Below, one piece after another: positions 17,556 through 26,003 of a DNA stretch of 64,000 nt; position 1 is the stretch's first letter, and every line of letters starts with the position of its first letter. The notes below the pieces were generated by a model. The model saw nothing but the letters and a program-made list of their open reading frames with translations, was not told where the DNA came from and did no database searches. The stretch comes from Ignavibacteriota bacterium (GTDB lineage Bacteria; Bacteroidota; Ignavibacteria; Ignavibacteriales; Ignavibacteriaceae): NCBI GenBank assembly GCA_013285405.1, contig CP053446.1, positions 1,835,985 through 1,899,984 of the forward strand. Direction: 5' to 3'. Both the position numbers and the translations under genes were made by a program.

Positions 17556-17831
17556 TTATTTTTTTGTTTTGAATATGAAAAATAAAATCGTCGAAGCAAG
17601 TAACACAACTCCGGAAAAAATTGCTGCGTGCGGTAAAAGACCGAGTATAAATTTTTCCTGAAAAATCTTTTGAGGTTCTAATCCTAAAGCCTTATCTAAT
17701 TCTGATAGTTCCTGTTCAACCCAAACTCCATCTTTTGACAATACTTCACCTCCGCTCATCAGCCACCAAATCAACACTGCTGCAATCAGTATTGAAGCTA
17801 TCAGGATTACATATTTTTGTTTGCTGTTCAT
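17556..17831 (-). CDS. Small membrane protein upstream of yceI
   Basis: 91 residues with two transmembrane segments (about 8-25 and 66-86) and a roughly 40-residue non-cytoplasmic loop (KDGVWVEQELSELDKALG), Lys-rich C-terminus. Family not recognised. It ends 10 bp before the YceI start, so the two are probably co-transcribed; a membrane partner for YceI-mediated lipid handling is possible but speculative. Confidence 0.7.
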   Translation of the reverse strand: MNSKQKYVILIASILIAAVLIWWLMSGGEVLSKDGVWVEQELSELDKALGLEPQKIFQEKFILGLLPHAAIFSGVVLLASTILFFIFKTKK

Positions 17832-17985
17832 TCTGAATCCTTGTGAGTTTAATTTTTAAATTGTCTAATTTTTCAGAATCATTTTATAAGAATTATTTCA
17901 CGGAATTTATAAATGTTTGATTGTATTTTACCACAGATAATGTTAAAGTTCAAGTATATAAATCATCGATATCTTTGAAGAATTG

Positions 17986-18141
17986 ATGACACAAAAATGC
18001 TTCGACATAATAGTAATCGGTGGAGGGATAATCGGGACAACAACAGCATCTCTGAGTATTGGAAATAAAATTGCAAAACTTGTTATAAGGAAATTCGAAA
18101 AAAAAGTTCAGATGCATTATGAATATTTTATCAGCTATTGA
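17986..18141 (+). pseudogene. 5' remnant of an FAD/NAD-dependent oxidoreductase
   Basis: A 51-codon ORF beginning MTQKCFDIIVIGGGIIGTTT, a typical dinucleotide-binding GxGxxG start of FAD-dependent oxidoreductases (glycerol-3-phosphate dehydrogenase and DAO-like families). After about 30 residues the similarity stops and the frame ends inside the methyltransferase gene (22-bp overlap). I infer a gene truncated when the methyltransferase/nuclease segment was inserted. A short functional peptide is unlikely. Confidence 0.55.
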
Positions 18142-19156
18142 ATCAGCACTCGCTAAAGAAAACTTAGAGGTTATAAAAAGAATAACCGGGAAAGTTTTTT
18201 CAGAGCTTGAAGACGATAATAAAATAATTATTTATCCTCTTAACGGAACAGACCAATCTGTTAGAAGAGATTTTCTTTTGAAAGAACTAAAACAAATTCT
18301 TGAAACAAAGACAATTGAGAGAACAAAATATTACCTAAACAGATTACGCAAAAGTCTGTCGGTTCAAAAGGAAGGCAAGATTAACGAAATAAATCTGAAC
18401 CGATGGAAAGAATACGAAGATATTATTACAGACAGTTTGTGGATTTTTGATAAACGCGATAGTTCCGGTGCACACAAAGCTGATTACTGGGGAAATTTCA
18501 TCCCGCAGATTCCAAATCAGTTTTTAAAAAGATTTACTAAAAAAGGAGATTGGGTTCTCGATCCTTTTATCGGAAGCGGAACTACTCTGATCGAGTGCAA
18601 ACGTCTTGGAAGAAACGGAATCGGAATCGAGCTGAATAAAAAAGTTGCGAAAGCAGCAAAAGGGAGACTCGCTGCAGAAAAAAATATTTTCGAAATACGA
18701 ACCGAATTATTCACTGGTGACAGCAGCACTATTATTCTTCAACCTTTATTAAGAAAATTAAAAGTGAAATCATTTCAGTTTTTAATTCTTCATCCTCCGT
18801 ATTGGGATATTATAAAATTCAGCAGCAACCGGAGCGATCTTTCCAACGCAAAATCAACAGAAGAATTTTTAAAGATGTTCGGTAAAGTAGTTGGCAACAC
18901 TTATCCTTTTCTTGATAAGGGAAGATACTGCGCTGTTGTTATTGGCGATAAATATTCTTCGGGTGAATGGATACCGCTTGGTTTTTATGTAATGCGAGAA
19001 ATGATGAATAAAGGATTTAAATTGAAATCGACTATAATAAAAAACTTTGATCAGACAACTGCAAAAAGAAATCAAAAAGAACTCTGGCGATACAGAGCCC
19101 TTGCCGGTGGATTTTATATCTTCAAGCACGAATACATTTTTTTATTTCAAAAGTGA
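18119..19156 (+). CDS. DNA methyltransferase (N6-adenine/N4-cytosine type)
   Basis: 345 residues. AdoMet-binding motif I DPFIGSGTT (147-155) is followed by catalytic motif IV HPPYWD (225-230), a variant of (D/N/S)PPY. The order motif I then IV, with an extra N-terminal domain of about 140 residues, differs from the beta class and resembles a gamma-like or permuted arrangement. The spacer NFIPQIPNQFLKRF before motif I is typical of modification methylases of restriction systems. A candidate nuclease gene lies 440 bp downstream (19595). Weak ribosome site; the start overlaps an oxidoreductase remnant, which suggests acquisition by transfer. Confidence 0.88.
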   Translation: MNILSAIESALAKENLEVIKRITGKVFSELEDDNKIIIYPLNGTDQSVRRDFLLKELKQILETKTIERTKYYLNRLRKSLSVQKEGKINEINLNRWKEYEDIITDSLWIFDKRDSSGAHKADYWGNFIPQIPNQFLKRFTKKGDWVLDPFIGSGTTLIECKRLGRNGIGIELNKKVAKAAKGRLAAEKNIFEIRTELFTGDSSTIILQPLLRKLKVKSFQFLILHPPYWDIIKFSSNRSDLSNAKSTEEFLKMFGKVVGNTYPFLDKGRYCAVVIGDKYSSGEWIPLGFYVMREMMNKGFKLKSTIIKNFDQTTAKRNQKELWRYRALAGGFYIFKHEYIFLFQK

Positions 19157-19168
19157 TGTAACAAAAAG

Positions 19169-19585
19169 ATGAAAAAAAATATTGTATTTCTTTCAATACT
19201 ATCGGCAATAATTATTTTTAGTTGTTCGTCTGGTAAAGAGGAAGTTGATATCCGGCTGCACGATATCTGGGCACTTGAATCAATCGGCGGTGAAAAAATT
19301 ATTCCTGGTGACACTATAAAAAATTTTCCCATTCTTGAAATTTATGCTGCAGAAAAAAGAGTTCACGGAAATACTGGCTGTAATACTTTGAATGGCTCAG
19401 TTAACATTGATGGAGATAATATTGCTTTCGAAAAAATTACAACAACAGAAATTGCTTGCCCCGGAAATCTTGAGCAAAAATTTCTTGCAGCACTTTCAAA
19501 AGTTAATAAATATAAAATTGAAAAGATGAGACTTTATCTTTATAAAGATGAAAAAGAATTATTAGTGTTCCAGAAAATTGATTGA
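19169..19585 (+). CDS. META-domain lipoprotein (HslJ-like)
   Basis: 138 residues: lipobox IIFSC, then a META/HslJ domain with the characteristic W.L..IGG, HGNTGCNTLNGSV and TEIACPGNLEQKFLAAL segments. Related proteins are linked to heat or novobiocin tolerance in enterobacteria; the role here is unknown. It starts 12 bp after the methyltransferase stop and is followed 9 bp later by the candidate nuclease, so all three may share a transcript, an unusual place for an envelope lipoprotein. Confidence 0.85.
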   Translation: MKKNIVFLSILSAIIIFSCSSGKEEVDIRLHDIWALESIGGEKIIPGDTIKNFPILEIYAAEKRVHGNTGCNTLNGSVNIDGDNIAFEKITTTEIACPGNLEQKFLAALSKVNKYKIEKMRLYLYKDEKELLVFQKID

Positions 19586-19594
19586 AGTGATAGA

Positions 19595-20233
19595 ATGCAG
19601 ATTGATCTCATTCAAACCGAAAGAGAACTAAAAAAAAGATTGGCTTATCCATACAAATGGGGAAGAAAGCAAAATGATGTATTCGATAAGCTCACAAATT
19701 TCATTTATAGAATTCCTTCGTTTGATGAAGTCCTGAAAGAAACAGAAAAAAGATTCAGCAAGGATAATGAACATAAGAACATTGCTAATTATGCTTTAAA
19801 CCGATGGTATAATTTCTGGTCGGCACAAGCAGTTGAAAAAATATTTTGTTCACTTCCAAACGTTAAACCTGCGTTGGACGAAAAAGACAGGTTGGTTGAT
19901 TTTTCGATTGATGGAGTCACATTCGATCACAAGACATCTATCTTCCCTAAAAATTTTCCTTATCCGATTAACGAAGCGATAAATAAAACTGACGAACTGA
20001 TTCGATGGCTCTATAAAAATCAATCACAGCAGCAAAGAAAACATTTAAAGAACAGATTATTTATAGTTCTTTATTCTTCCGATGAGGAACACTGGAAGTT
20101 AAAAGCTGAAATCTCCTGGCTGAAAGAAAGAATAGAAAAGTATATGGTTGGTTTCAATCCACATTTTCTTTTAAAATTTTCACTCGAAAAAGATCAATAC
20201 ACACTGGCAGATGTAATCTGGGCAATACGATAA
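19595..20233 (+). CDS. Unknown protein, possible PD-(D/E)xK endonuclease
   Basis: 212 residues, no signal peptide, no family I can name with confidence. Around residues 100-115 it has VDFSIDGVTFDHKTS: D102 followed by D111-H-K113, compatible with the D...(D/E)xK core of restriction endonucleases. N-terminal half helical (RWYNFWSAQAVEKIF), C-terminal half with LFIVLYSSDEEHWKLKAE. Position next to a DNA methyltransferase makes a restriction enzyme the best guess. The short D-to-DxK spacing is tolerable but not decisive. Confidence 0.55.
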   Translation: MQIDLIQTERELKKRLAYPYKWGRKQNDVFDKLTNFIYRIPSFDEVLKETEKRFSKDNEHKNIANYALNRWYNFWSAQAVEKIFCSLPNVKPALDEKDRLVDFSIDGVTFDHKTSIFPKNFPYPINEAINKTDELIRWLYKNQSQQQRKHLKNRLFIVLYSSDEEHWKLKAEISWLKERIEKYMVGFNPHFLLKFSLEKDQYTLADVIWAIR

Positions 20234-20370
20234 ATTTGTCACCAATTAAACATTTGACAATCTTAATTAGTTGATTGCTGCTAACACTTGATTTGTGTCA
20301 ACTGATTTATTATGTTCATTCGGGTTATTAATAATAAATATTATTTAACAATTAAAAGCATGGAGGCTGA

Positions 20371-21225
20371 ATGAAAACTTGGGTAAAACTTTTTTCAATA
20401 TTAATCTGTGTTGTCCAGATTAATTTATTCTCACAAATACCAAACTCAGGGTTTGAAAACTGGGTTGGTGGAGACCCTTCTATTCCAGAAGGTTGGATTA
20501 CAAACAATGCACCGCCCGCTTATACGCCTGTTATCAGAACTACAGATGCCTATATGGGTTCATATGCGGTTCAAATATGGAACGTTTATTTCGGAACTTT
20601 TGTTATTTCCCCATTTATGTATACTGATAAATTCCCGGTAACTCAAGCCCATGGAAGCCTATCTGGCTATTACGAGTTTTATCCATTTACCGGTAATGAG
20701 AGTATATATGTTACAACCTGGTTTACTCAAGCTGGGGTAATCGTCGGCGGTGGTGGGATCGACATTGGAACTGGAGCTTCTACTTACACGATGTTTAACT
20801 TTGATATTGCATACACCCCTGGTGCCAATCCTGATTCAGCTTATATCTATATTGGAATGGTTGATACAACTGGTGTTCCTCAGGTTGGTGCTTATGCTTA
20901 TATAGATGAACTCGCTTTCGGACCTCCATCTGATGTGCAGGAGATTTCATCAAGTGTTCCTGATAATTTTAATCTGAGTCAAAATTATCCAAATCCATTT
21001 AACCCTTCAACAAAAATTGAATACAGTATAACTGAAGCATCATTTGTTCAGTTAAAAGTTTACGATATTCTTGGAAATGAAGTTGCTGAACTTGTGAATG
21101 AAGAGCAAACTGCGGGAACTTATCGGGCAGATTTTTCAGGAGAGAATCTTTCAAGCGGTTTGTATATCGCAAAATTGCAAGCGGATAATTTTACAAAAAC
21201 TATCAAGATGAGTTTATTGAAATAA
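20371..21225 (+). CDS. T9SS-exported protein with sorting domain (paralog A)
   Basis: 284 residues: signal peptide ending NLFSQ, a jelly-roll-like domain starting IPNSGFENWVGGDPSIPEGW (about 20-195) as found in PCMD/carbohydrate-binding modules, and a C-terminal T9SS type A sorting domain (about 205-284: LSQNYPNPFNPSTKIEYS, VYDILGNEVAELVNEEQ, ending TIKMSLLK). Predicted to be secreted through the type IX pathway and anchored or released. Paralog of 21434-22291. Ligand unknown. Confidence 0.88.
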   Translation: MKTWVKLFSILICVVQINLFSQIPNSGFENWVGGDPSIPEGWITNNAPPAYTPVIRTTDAYMGSYAVQIWNVYFGTFVISPFMYTDKFPVTQAHGSLSGYYEFYPFTGNESIYVTTWFTQAGVIVGGGGIDIGTGASTYTMFNFDIAYTPGANPDSAYIYIGMVDTTGVPQVGAYAYIDELAFGPPSDVQEISSSVPDNFNLSQNYPNPFNPSTKIEYSITEASFVQLKVYDILGNEVAELVNEEQTAGTYRADFSGENLSSGLYIAKLQADNFTKTIKMSLLK

Positions 21226-21248
21226 TTTATTCTTGATTTAAAATATTT

Positions 21249-21297
21249 GTAGCACAGATTATTGGCAATGCCATTCCCTCAGAATAATCTGTGTTAC
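21249..21297. repeat. Dispersed palindrome GTAGCACAGATTATT, copy 1
   Basis: Arms GTAGCACAGATTATT and AATAATCTGTGTTAC around a 19-nt centre (GGCAATGCCATTCCCTCAG). Similar copies occur at 22522-22548 and 26004-26052. Located after a T9SS gene; it could act as a transcription terminator or be a REP-like element. Confidence 0.7.
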
Positions 21298-21433
21298 TTA
21301 ATAAAAAAATATCCATCTACAATACTAACAATTGTGAAAATTTCTGTTGATTTGTAAAATGTTTTTCGATTTGTCAGGTTCATTCGGATTATTAATAACA
21401 AATATTTTTAAACAATTATGATTAGGAGGTTTA

Positions 21434-22291
21434 ATGAAAACAGTTATTACAGTTATAGTTTTGTTCGCATTCTTAATTTATCCACAACTAATCGCTCAAC
21501 CTTTGAACAATAGCTTCGAGGAGTGGGCTAATGGTGACCCAGTCAGTTGGTTGACAACAGATATTCCTGGTTATGCGGACTGTGTTACTCAATCATCGGA
21601 TGCACAAAGTGGTTCTTCATCTGCGAGACTTGAAGTAATAAATCTTTCTGGCAATCCATATGCCCCCGTTTTAACCTCTACAGATATGAACGGTGTGGGT
21701 CATCCGGTTTCTCAAAGATATGCAACCTTTACTACGTATTATAAATTTTCTCCTGTTGGCACTGATCAACTATTTATTTCTGTGGGAATGTCAATCGAAG
21801 ATAATACTGTAGTTGGTGTTGGAGCAATGATAATTCAAGCAGCTATGAGTAGCTGGACACAGCTTAATATCCCAATTTTTTATAATCTTCCAGATGTACC
21901 AACTGAAACTCATATAACTTTTGGCATATCAAATCCAGCTGGCAACCCAACAATTGGATCAATTGGATATGTAGATAATTTATCTTTCAGTGGAATTGCA
22001 GCTGTTGAACAAATCAGCGGACATCCTCAGGATTTCAATTTAAATCAAAATTATCCAAATCCATTCAATCCATCCACTAAAATTGAGTATAGTATTCCTG
22101 ATGCATCTTTTGTTCAGTTAAAAGTTTATGATATTCTTGGGAATGAAGTTGCATCACTTGTTAACGAAGAACAATCAGCGGGAACTTACAGAACGGATTT
22201 TTCAGGAGAGAATCTTTCAAGCGGATTTTATATAGCACAATTACAAGCGGGTAATTTTACCAGAACGATTAAGATGTCTCTTTTAAAATAA
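21434..22291 (+). CDS. T9SS-exported protein with sorting domain (paralog B)
   Basis: 285 residues with the same plan as the previous gene: signal peptide (FAFLIYPQLIAQ), a jelly-roll-like domain starting LNNSFEEWANGDPVSW, and a T9SS sorting domain (LNQNYPNPFNPSTKIEYS ... TIKMSLLK). The sorting domains are nearly identical, while the N-terminal domains are clearly diverged, indicating tandem duplication followed by ligand-domain divergence or gene conversion of the tail. AGGAGG ribosome site. Confidence 0.88.
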   Translation: MKTVITVIVLFAFLIYPQLIAQPLNNSFEEWANGDPVSWLTTDIPGYADCVTQSSDAQSGSSSARLEVINLSGNPYAPVLTSTDMNGVGHPVSQRYATFTTYYKFSPVGTDQLFISVGMSIEDNTVVGVGAMIIQAAMSSWTQLNIPIFYNLPDVPTETHITFGISNPAGNPTIGSIGYVDNLSFSGIAAVEQISGHPQDFNLNQNYPNPFNPSTKIEYSIPDASFVQLKVYDILGNEVASLVNEEQSAGTYRTDFSGENLSSGFYIAQLQAGNFTRTIKMSLLK

Positions 22292-22297
22292 TTAGTT

Positions 22298-22464
22298 AAA
22301 GGAGGCAGTCTCATAAGTCTGAATTCGTCAACCTGAACCTGCCTGACGGCAGACAGGCTTGTTTCTCCAAAGGAGTCCTTCAGACAGGTTCTAATTTTTA
22401 ACTGAAATTTGGATATTAGATACAGAAATAAATTCGGAATGAAAGTTCTGAGACAGCCTCCTTT
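22298..22464. repeat. MITE-like element with terminal inverted repeats
   Basis: 167 bp between AAAGGAGGCAGTCTCATAA and TTCTGAGACAGCCTCCTTT, 19-bp arms with two mismatches. Near its left end is the nested palindrome CCTGCCTGACGGCAGACAGG (22338-22357). The element at 47107-47249 shares the order and parts of the sequence (AATT.GTCA..TGAAC..CCTGCCTG). No coding capacity. Confidence 0.65.
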
Positions 22465-22521
22465 CCCTTACTCCTTTTCACAATTCAGTCTTTCTTTAAT
22501 TTTACTTCTCAATTATATATT

Positions 22522-22548
22522 GTAGCACAGATTAATAATCTGTGCTAC
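22522..22548. repeat. Dispersed palindrome GTAGCACAGATTA, copy 2 (short form)
   Basis: A 27-bp near-perfect palindrome: the same arms as the copies at 21249 and 26004 without the central spacer. It sits between the MITE-like element and the hepT stop. Confidence 0.7.
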
Positions 22549-22561
22549 TGAAGAACTTGAC

Positions 22562-22888
22562 TCAGATTTTTTTCAGGTTCGTAATTAGTGATGGCAGGTC
22601 TTGCTTGATAGTGTTCCAAAGCATATCAAGATCCACATCAAAATATCCATGAACCAGATGATTACGCATTCCGGTTATTTCATCCCACGGAATATTCGAA
22701 TATTCAGCCTTTACTTCAATTGAGATTTTCGAAGCAGCTTCACCGATTATTTCAATTTCCTTAATTACAGACAACACTAACATTCGCTCTTTATCAAGGT
22801 CTTTTCTTTGCTTGCCCTCAGCAAAAGAGATTGCTTCTTCGGCAGCATCAATCATGTGCTTGATCCGAATGAAATCACTTTGCTGCAT
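22562..22888 (-). CDS. hepT: HepT-like HEPN toxin
   Basis: 108 residues (DUF86). The HEPN ribonuclease motif RX4HXY is present: R75-N-H-L-V-H80-G-Y82. In characterised pairs HepT is an RNase whose motif Tyr is adenylylated by the partner MntA, which neutralises it. The gene overlaps the end of the mntA-like gene by 14 bp, with the antitoxin first, as is usual. Normal length; looks functional. Confidence 0.92.
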   Translation of the reverse strand: MQQSDFIRIKHMIDAAEEAISFAEGKQRKDLDKERMLVLSVIKEIEIIGEAASKISIEVKAEYSNIPWDEITGMRNHLVHGYFDVDLDMLWNTIKQDLPSLITNLKKI

Positions 22889-23174
22889 AATGAACTATTG
22901 CCTCTTTGACAACCTGAGCACGGAAATATCTGCTAAGTTCATCTGCGGTTCTGAGATCAGTTTTAATTCCCAGGAGTGCTGTCAACTCGTTTTCCATCCG
23001 TGCTAAGTCAAGATAACCAGGTATTGAGTTGGCTTCAAATTCAACCAGCAGATCAAGATCACTTTCCTCGTTGAAAGTATTCTTAGAATATGATCCGAAT
23101 AAAGAGAGTTTTCTAATCCTGTTTGATTCACAGAATGTTTTCAATTCATTTTTATGTTTGTTAAGTATGTCCAT
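22875..23174 (-). CDS. mntA: MntA-like minimal nucleotidyltransferase antitoxin
   Basis: 99 residues with the nucleotidyltransferase signature GSX10DXD (G27-S28, D39-L-D41) and a third acidic residue in the VEFE strand. In the HepT/MntA system this enzyme adenylylates the toxin. Upstream partner of hepT with overlapping frames. Confidence 0.92.
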   Translation of the reverse strand: MDILNKHKNELKTFCESNRIRKLSLFGSYSKNTFNEESDLDLLVEFEANSIPGYLDLARMENELTALLGIKTDLRTADELSRYFRAQVVKEAIVHYAAK

Positions 23175-23347
23175 AACTATTTCATTTTATTTAATTACAA
23201 GGTTTACATTCAAAACAAGAAAAATTCTACACTACATAAATATAATAATTTATCAGAAAGTTGATTTAATTTTATAATTTGTAGTCGATTATTGATTTTT
23301 TAGGGTATACTTGACGATTAAAATTTTGTATATCAATCTGATAACAA

Positions 23348-23432
23348 CAATCCAGTGTATGTATGCACCGTAGTTTGTCGAAGATCCCTCTGGACAAGTC
23401 ACTCAGAAGGTGTGAGAGTGAAAGTTCAATAG
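23348..23432. repeat. Direct repeat flanking the RAYT gene (left)
   Basis: About 85 bp, roughly 80% identical to 24142-24226, with the fully shared core GTTTGTCGAAGATCCCTCTG. A more diverged third copy lies at 26059-26129. Together with the palindromes inside it, it frames the RAYT gene as a unit. Confidence 0.75.
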
Positions 23433-23445
23433 TTTGAATAATTAC

Positions 23446-23480
23446 AAAAGATGACATCTTTTCCGAAAGATGTCATCTTT
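23446..23480. repeat. REP-like palindrome, GATGACATC family (left of RAYT)
   Basis: AAAGATGACATCTTT and AAAGATGTCATCTTT, inverted arms separated by 5 bp or less. Further copies: 24084-24136 (other side of the RAYT gene), 26955-26987 and 51754-51787. Confidence 0.85.
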
Positions 23481-23492
23481 AAGTTAAACGAG

Positions 23493-24068
23493 ATGAAAAA
23501 AGTAGATTATTATATTCCATTATATAAAAACAAGCTCTATCATTTTTACAATCGGGGTAATGGTAAAGAGAGCATATTCTTTAAAGAGGAAAACTATTCC
23601 TATTTTCTTAGGCAATACGATAAATATTTATCTGATTGTATCGATACATTTGCATACTGTTTACTACCAAACCATTTCCATATTCTCGGAAGTGTAAAAA
23701 CTGATGTCCCGAATATAGTTAGTGAAAGCTTCAGGAAGTTTTTTATTTCATAATCTATGTCGATTAACATTCAGGAAAAGAGGAAAGGAAATTTATTTCA
23801 AAGAGGATTTAAGAGAAAAATTATTGAGGATGAGAAATACTTTTATTCGGCTGTTTACTATATCCACGCGAATCCGGTTCATCACGGTATAACCAAAGAC
23901 TTGACCCAGTTCAAATTTAGTTCATACAATGTTTTGTGTGGAAATAATAAAACAAGTCTTAATAGAGATGAATTATTAGAATGGTTTGGTGGGCAAGATA
24001 AATTCATTAAGTATCATATTGAAATGAAAAGAAATATCTTTAATGATAATTATATGATTGAAGATTAA
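23493..24068 (+). pseudogene. REP-associated tyrosine transposase (RAYT), in-frame stop
   Basis: Y1-transposase family protein (about 191 codons). The HUH motif H61-F-H63 (CLLPNHFHILG) and the catalytic-Tyr helix YYIHANPVHHG are both present. Codon 87 is TAA (23751-23753) inside FRKFFIS-*-SMSINIQEKRKGNLF, where relatives have Tyr or Phe, so one base change explains it; both halves are in the same frame. ATG 23493 is preferred because the upstream ATG 23451 lies within the palindrome. RAYTs are single-copy housekeeping-like transposases that mobilise REP palindromes; the matching palindromes flank the gene. Confidence 0.88.
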
Positions 24069-24083
24069 TGAGAGAAAGTGTGT

Positions 24084-24136
24084 AAAAGATGACATCTTTT
24101 ACCGATTTGGAAAGCCTACTGAAAGATGTCATCTTT
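24084..24136. repeat. REP-like palindrome, GATGACATC family (right of RAYT)
   Basis: AAAAGATGACATCTTTT and AAAGATGTCATCTTT separated by 21 bp. Same arms as at 23446-23480, giving an inverted-repeat unit on each side of the RAYT gene. Confidence 0.85.
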
Positions 24137-24141
24137 GCTTA

Positions 24142-24226
24142 CAATCCAATGTATGTACGCACCTGAGTTTGTCGAAGATCCCTCTGGACAAGTCATTCCG
24201 AAGGTGTTCGAGTTAAGATTCAGTAA
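24142..24226. repeat. Direct repeat flanking the RAYT gene (right)
   Basis: Partner of 23348-23432; its 3' part (AAGGTGTTCGAGTTAA) is also found at 26101-26116. Confidence 0.75.
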
Positions 24227-24374
24227 TGTAAATTTAATTCTCATTCAACCCTATTCATCGAAAGGTGGAGAGGGTTTTTTATTTGACATATAACAGAAAA
24301 TTTAAATATGAATTTGATATCATGATTTGAACTAATTAAGTTTAGCACATAATTTTTACTAACATAGTATTTTT

Positions 24375-25829
24375 ATGAAAAATTTTCTACAAATTTTGTT
24401 TTTCTTTTCACTGTTTTCAATAGCAGTATTTTCTCAAAATACGATTACCCGAGGAATAGTACCAAAGAAACCTGCCGCCGAGGGACTGTGGGAAATTCAC
24501 AAACCAAGCGCAGTTGATTTAAAAGAATTTAGTGATAAAAATACAAGGATAACCATCAATAAAACACTGCTTGGCAATGGTAATTTACTATTAGAATGGA
24601 TTGAACAAATTTGGTCTGTTTCTGCTTGGGTAAATATTGGTAGGAAAGCATATACATATGACGGAAACAAAAACCTAACAGAAACTCTTCTTCAAGGATG
24701 GGATGGTTCTGTTTGGGTTACTAATTCTAAATGGTTATACTCTTATGATGTAAACAATAATCGGATAGAAGAACTCAAACTAAATTTGAATGATACTGTC
24801 TGGGTGAATTCTGAAAAATATTCATATACATATGATGATAATAATAACCAGACTGAATGTCTTCTTCAATTATGGGACGGTTATAGTTGGCAGAATTTTA
24901 TTAAGTGGTCATACACATTTGATTTAAACAATAACCCAATAGAAGATCTCTATCAAGTTTGGGATGGTTATGTTTTCGTGAATCAAAGTAAGTATTCATA
25001 TTCATATGCTGGAAATAATAATTTAATCGAAAAACTCTGGCAGGAATGGGATGATTCTGTTTGGTTGAATTATCATAAGTATTTATATACTTATAATGGA
25101 AATAATAACTTGACTGAGTGGCTCTATCAAAACTGGGACGATTCAAGTTGGGTGAATAATAATCTGATTTTTTATAGTTATGCCGAGAATAATTTGCTGG
25201 CTCAAGAGATTGGTCAAGAGTGGTATTTTTCGACCTGGATGAATGATTATAAAAATTCATATACATATGATGTTGACAATAACTTAACAGAAAAACTTTG
25301 GCAAGGATGGGGTGGAACTACTTGGGTGAATTCTTATAAGAATTTATATACATATGACGGAAACAATAACCAAACTGAATTACTAAACCAACTCTGGAAC
25401 GTCTCTAACTGGGTGAATGATAGTAAGTATTCATTTTCGTATGATGAGAACAATAATCAGATTGGAGAGATATACCAAGTTTGGAATGGTTTTTTTTGGG
25501 AAAATATACATAAATATTTATCTGCATATACACTTACTGAAGTTGAAAAATTTGATGGTGAAGTTGGTAACTATAGTTTATTTAATAATTATCCAAATCC
25601 TTTTAATTCAACAACTACGATTAAGTATCAAATACCAGAAATAAATTTCGTTACGCTCAAAGTTTATGATGTTTTGGGAAATGAAATCACAACGCTTGTT
25701 AATGAAGAAAAACCAATTGGAAGTTATAAGGTTGAGTTTGATGCAACATTTTTACCAAGTGGAATTTATTTTTATAGAATCCAGACAAGTTCCTTTGTTG
25801 AAACAAAAAAAATGTTGTTGTTGAAATAA
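24375..25829 (+). CDS. T9SS-exported Tyr/Trp-rich repeat protein
   Basis: 484 residues. Signal peptide (SIAVFSQ), then from about residue 85 to 380 roughly ten tandem repeats of about 31 residues with consensus YTYDxNNNxxExLxQxWDxSxWVN, and a C-terminal T9SS sorting domain (NNYPNPFNSTTTIKYQI, ending TKKMLLLK). The Y-D-x-N-N-N motif resembles YD/RHS-type and other beta-strand repeats, suggesting an elongated or propeller surface protein. Function unknown. The repeats are diverged at DNA level, so they are old. Confidence 0.85.
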   Translation: MKNFLQILFFFSLFSIAVFSQNTITRGIVPKKPAAEGLWEIHKPSAVDLKEFSDKNTRITINKTLLGNGNLLLEWIEQIWSVSAWVNIGRKAYTYDGNKNLTETLLQGWDGSVWVTNSKWLYSYDVNNNRIEELKLNLNDTVWVNSEKYSYTYDDNNNQTECLLQLWDGYSWQNFIKWSYTFDLNNNPIEDLYQVWDGYVFVNQSKYSYSYAGNNNLIEKLWQEWDDSVWLNYHKYLYTYNGNNNLTEWLYQNWDDSSWVNNNLIFYSYAENNLLAQEIGQEWYFSTWMNDYKNSYTYDVDNNLTEKLWQGWGGTTWVNSYKNLYTYDGNNNQTELLNQLWNVSNWVNDSKYSFSYDENNNQIGEIYQVWNGFFWENIHKYLSAYTLTEVEKFDGEVGNYSLFNNYPNPFNSTTTIKYQIPEINFVTLKVYDVLGNEITTLVNEEKPIGSYKVEFDATFLPSGIYFYRIQTSSFVETKKMLLLK

Positions 25830-26003
25830 TCATTTTCTCTCAAAGTCGGATAGTCCTAAATATGTCTCTTTTCCCTGATACCAACGTGGATTAAATATTT
25901 AAAGCGAACAGGTATTAAAAAGTTTACAAGTCATTATGAATGTGTGACAGTGTTACATAAGCAGTTCTGTCCGGTCCGATTTTACCAAGTAATGTTAGTA
26001 GTT

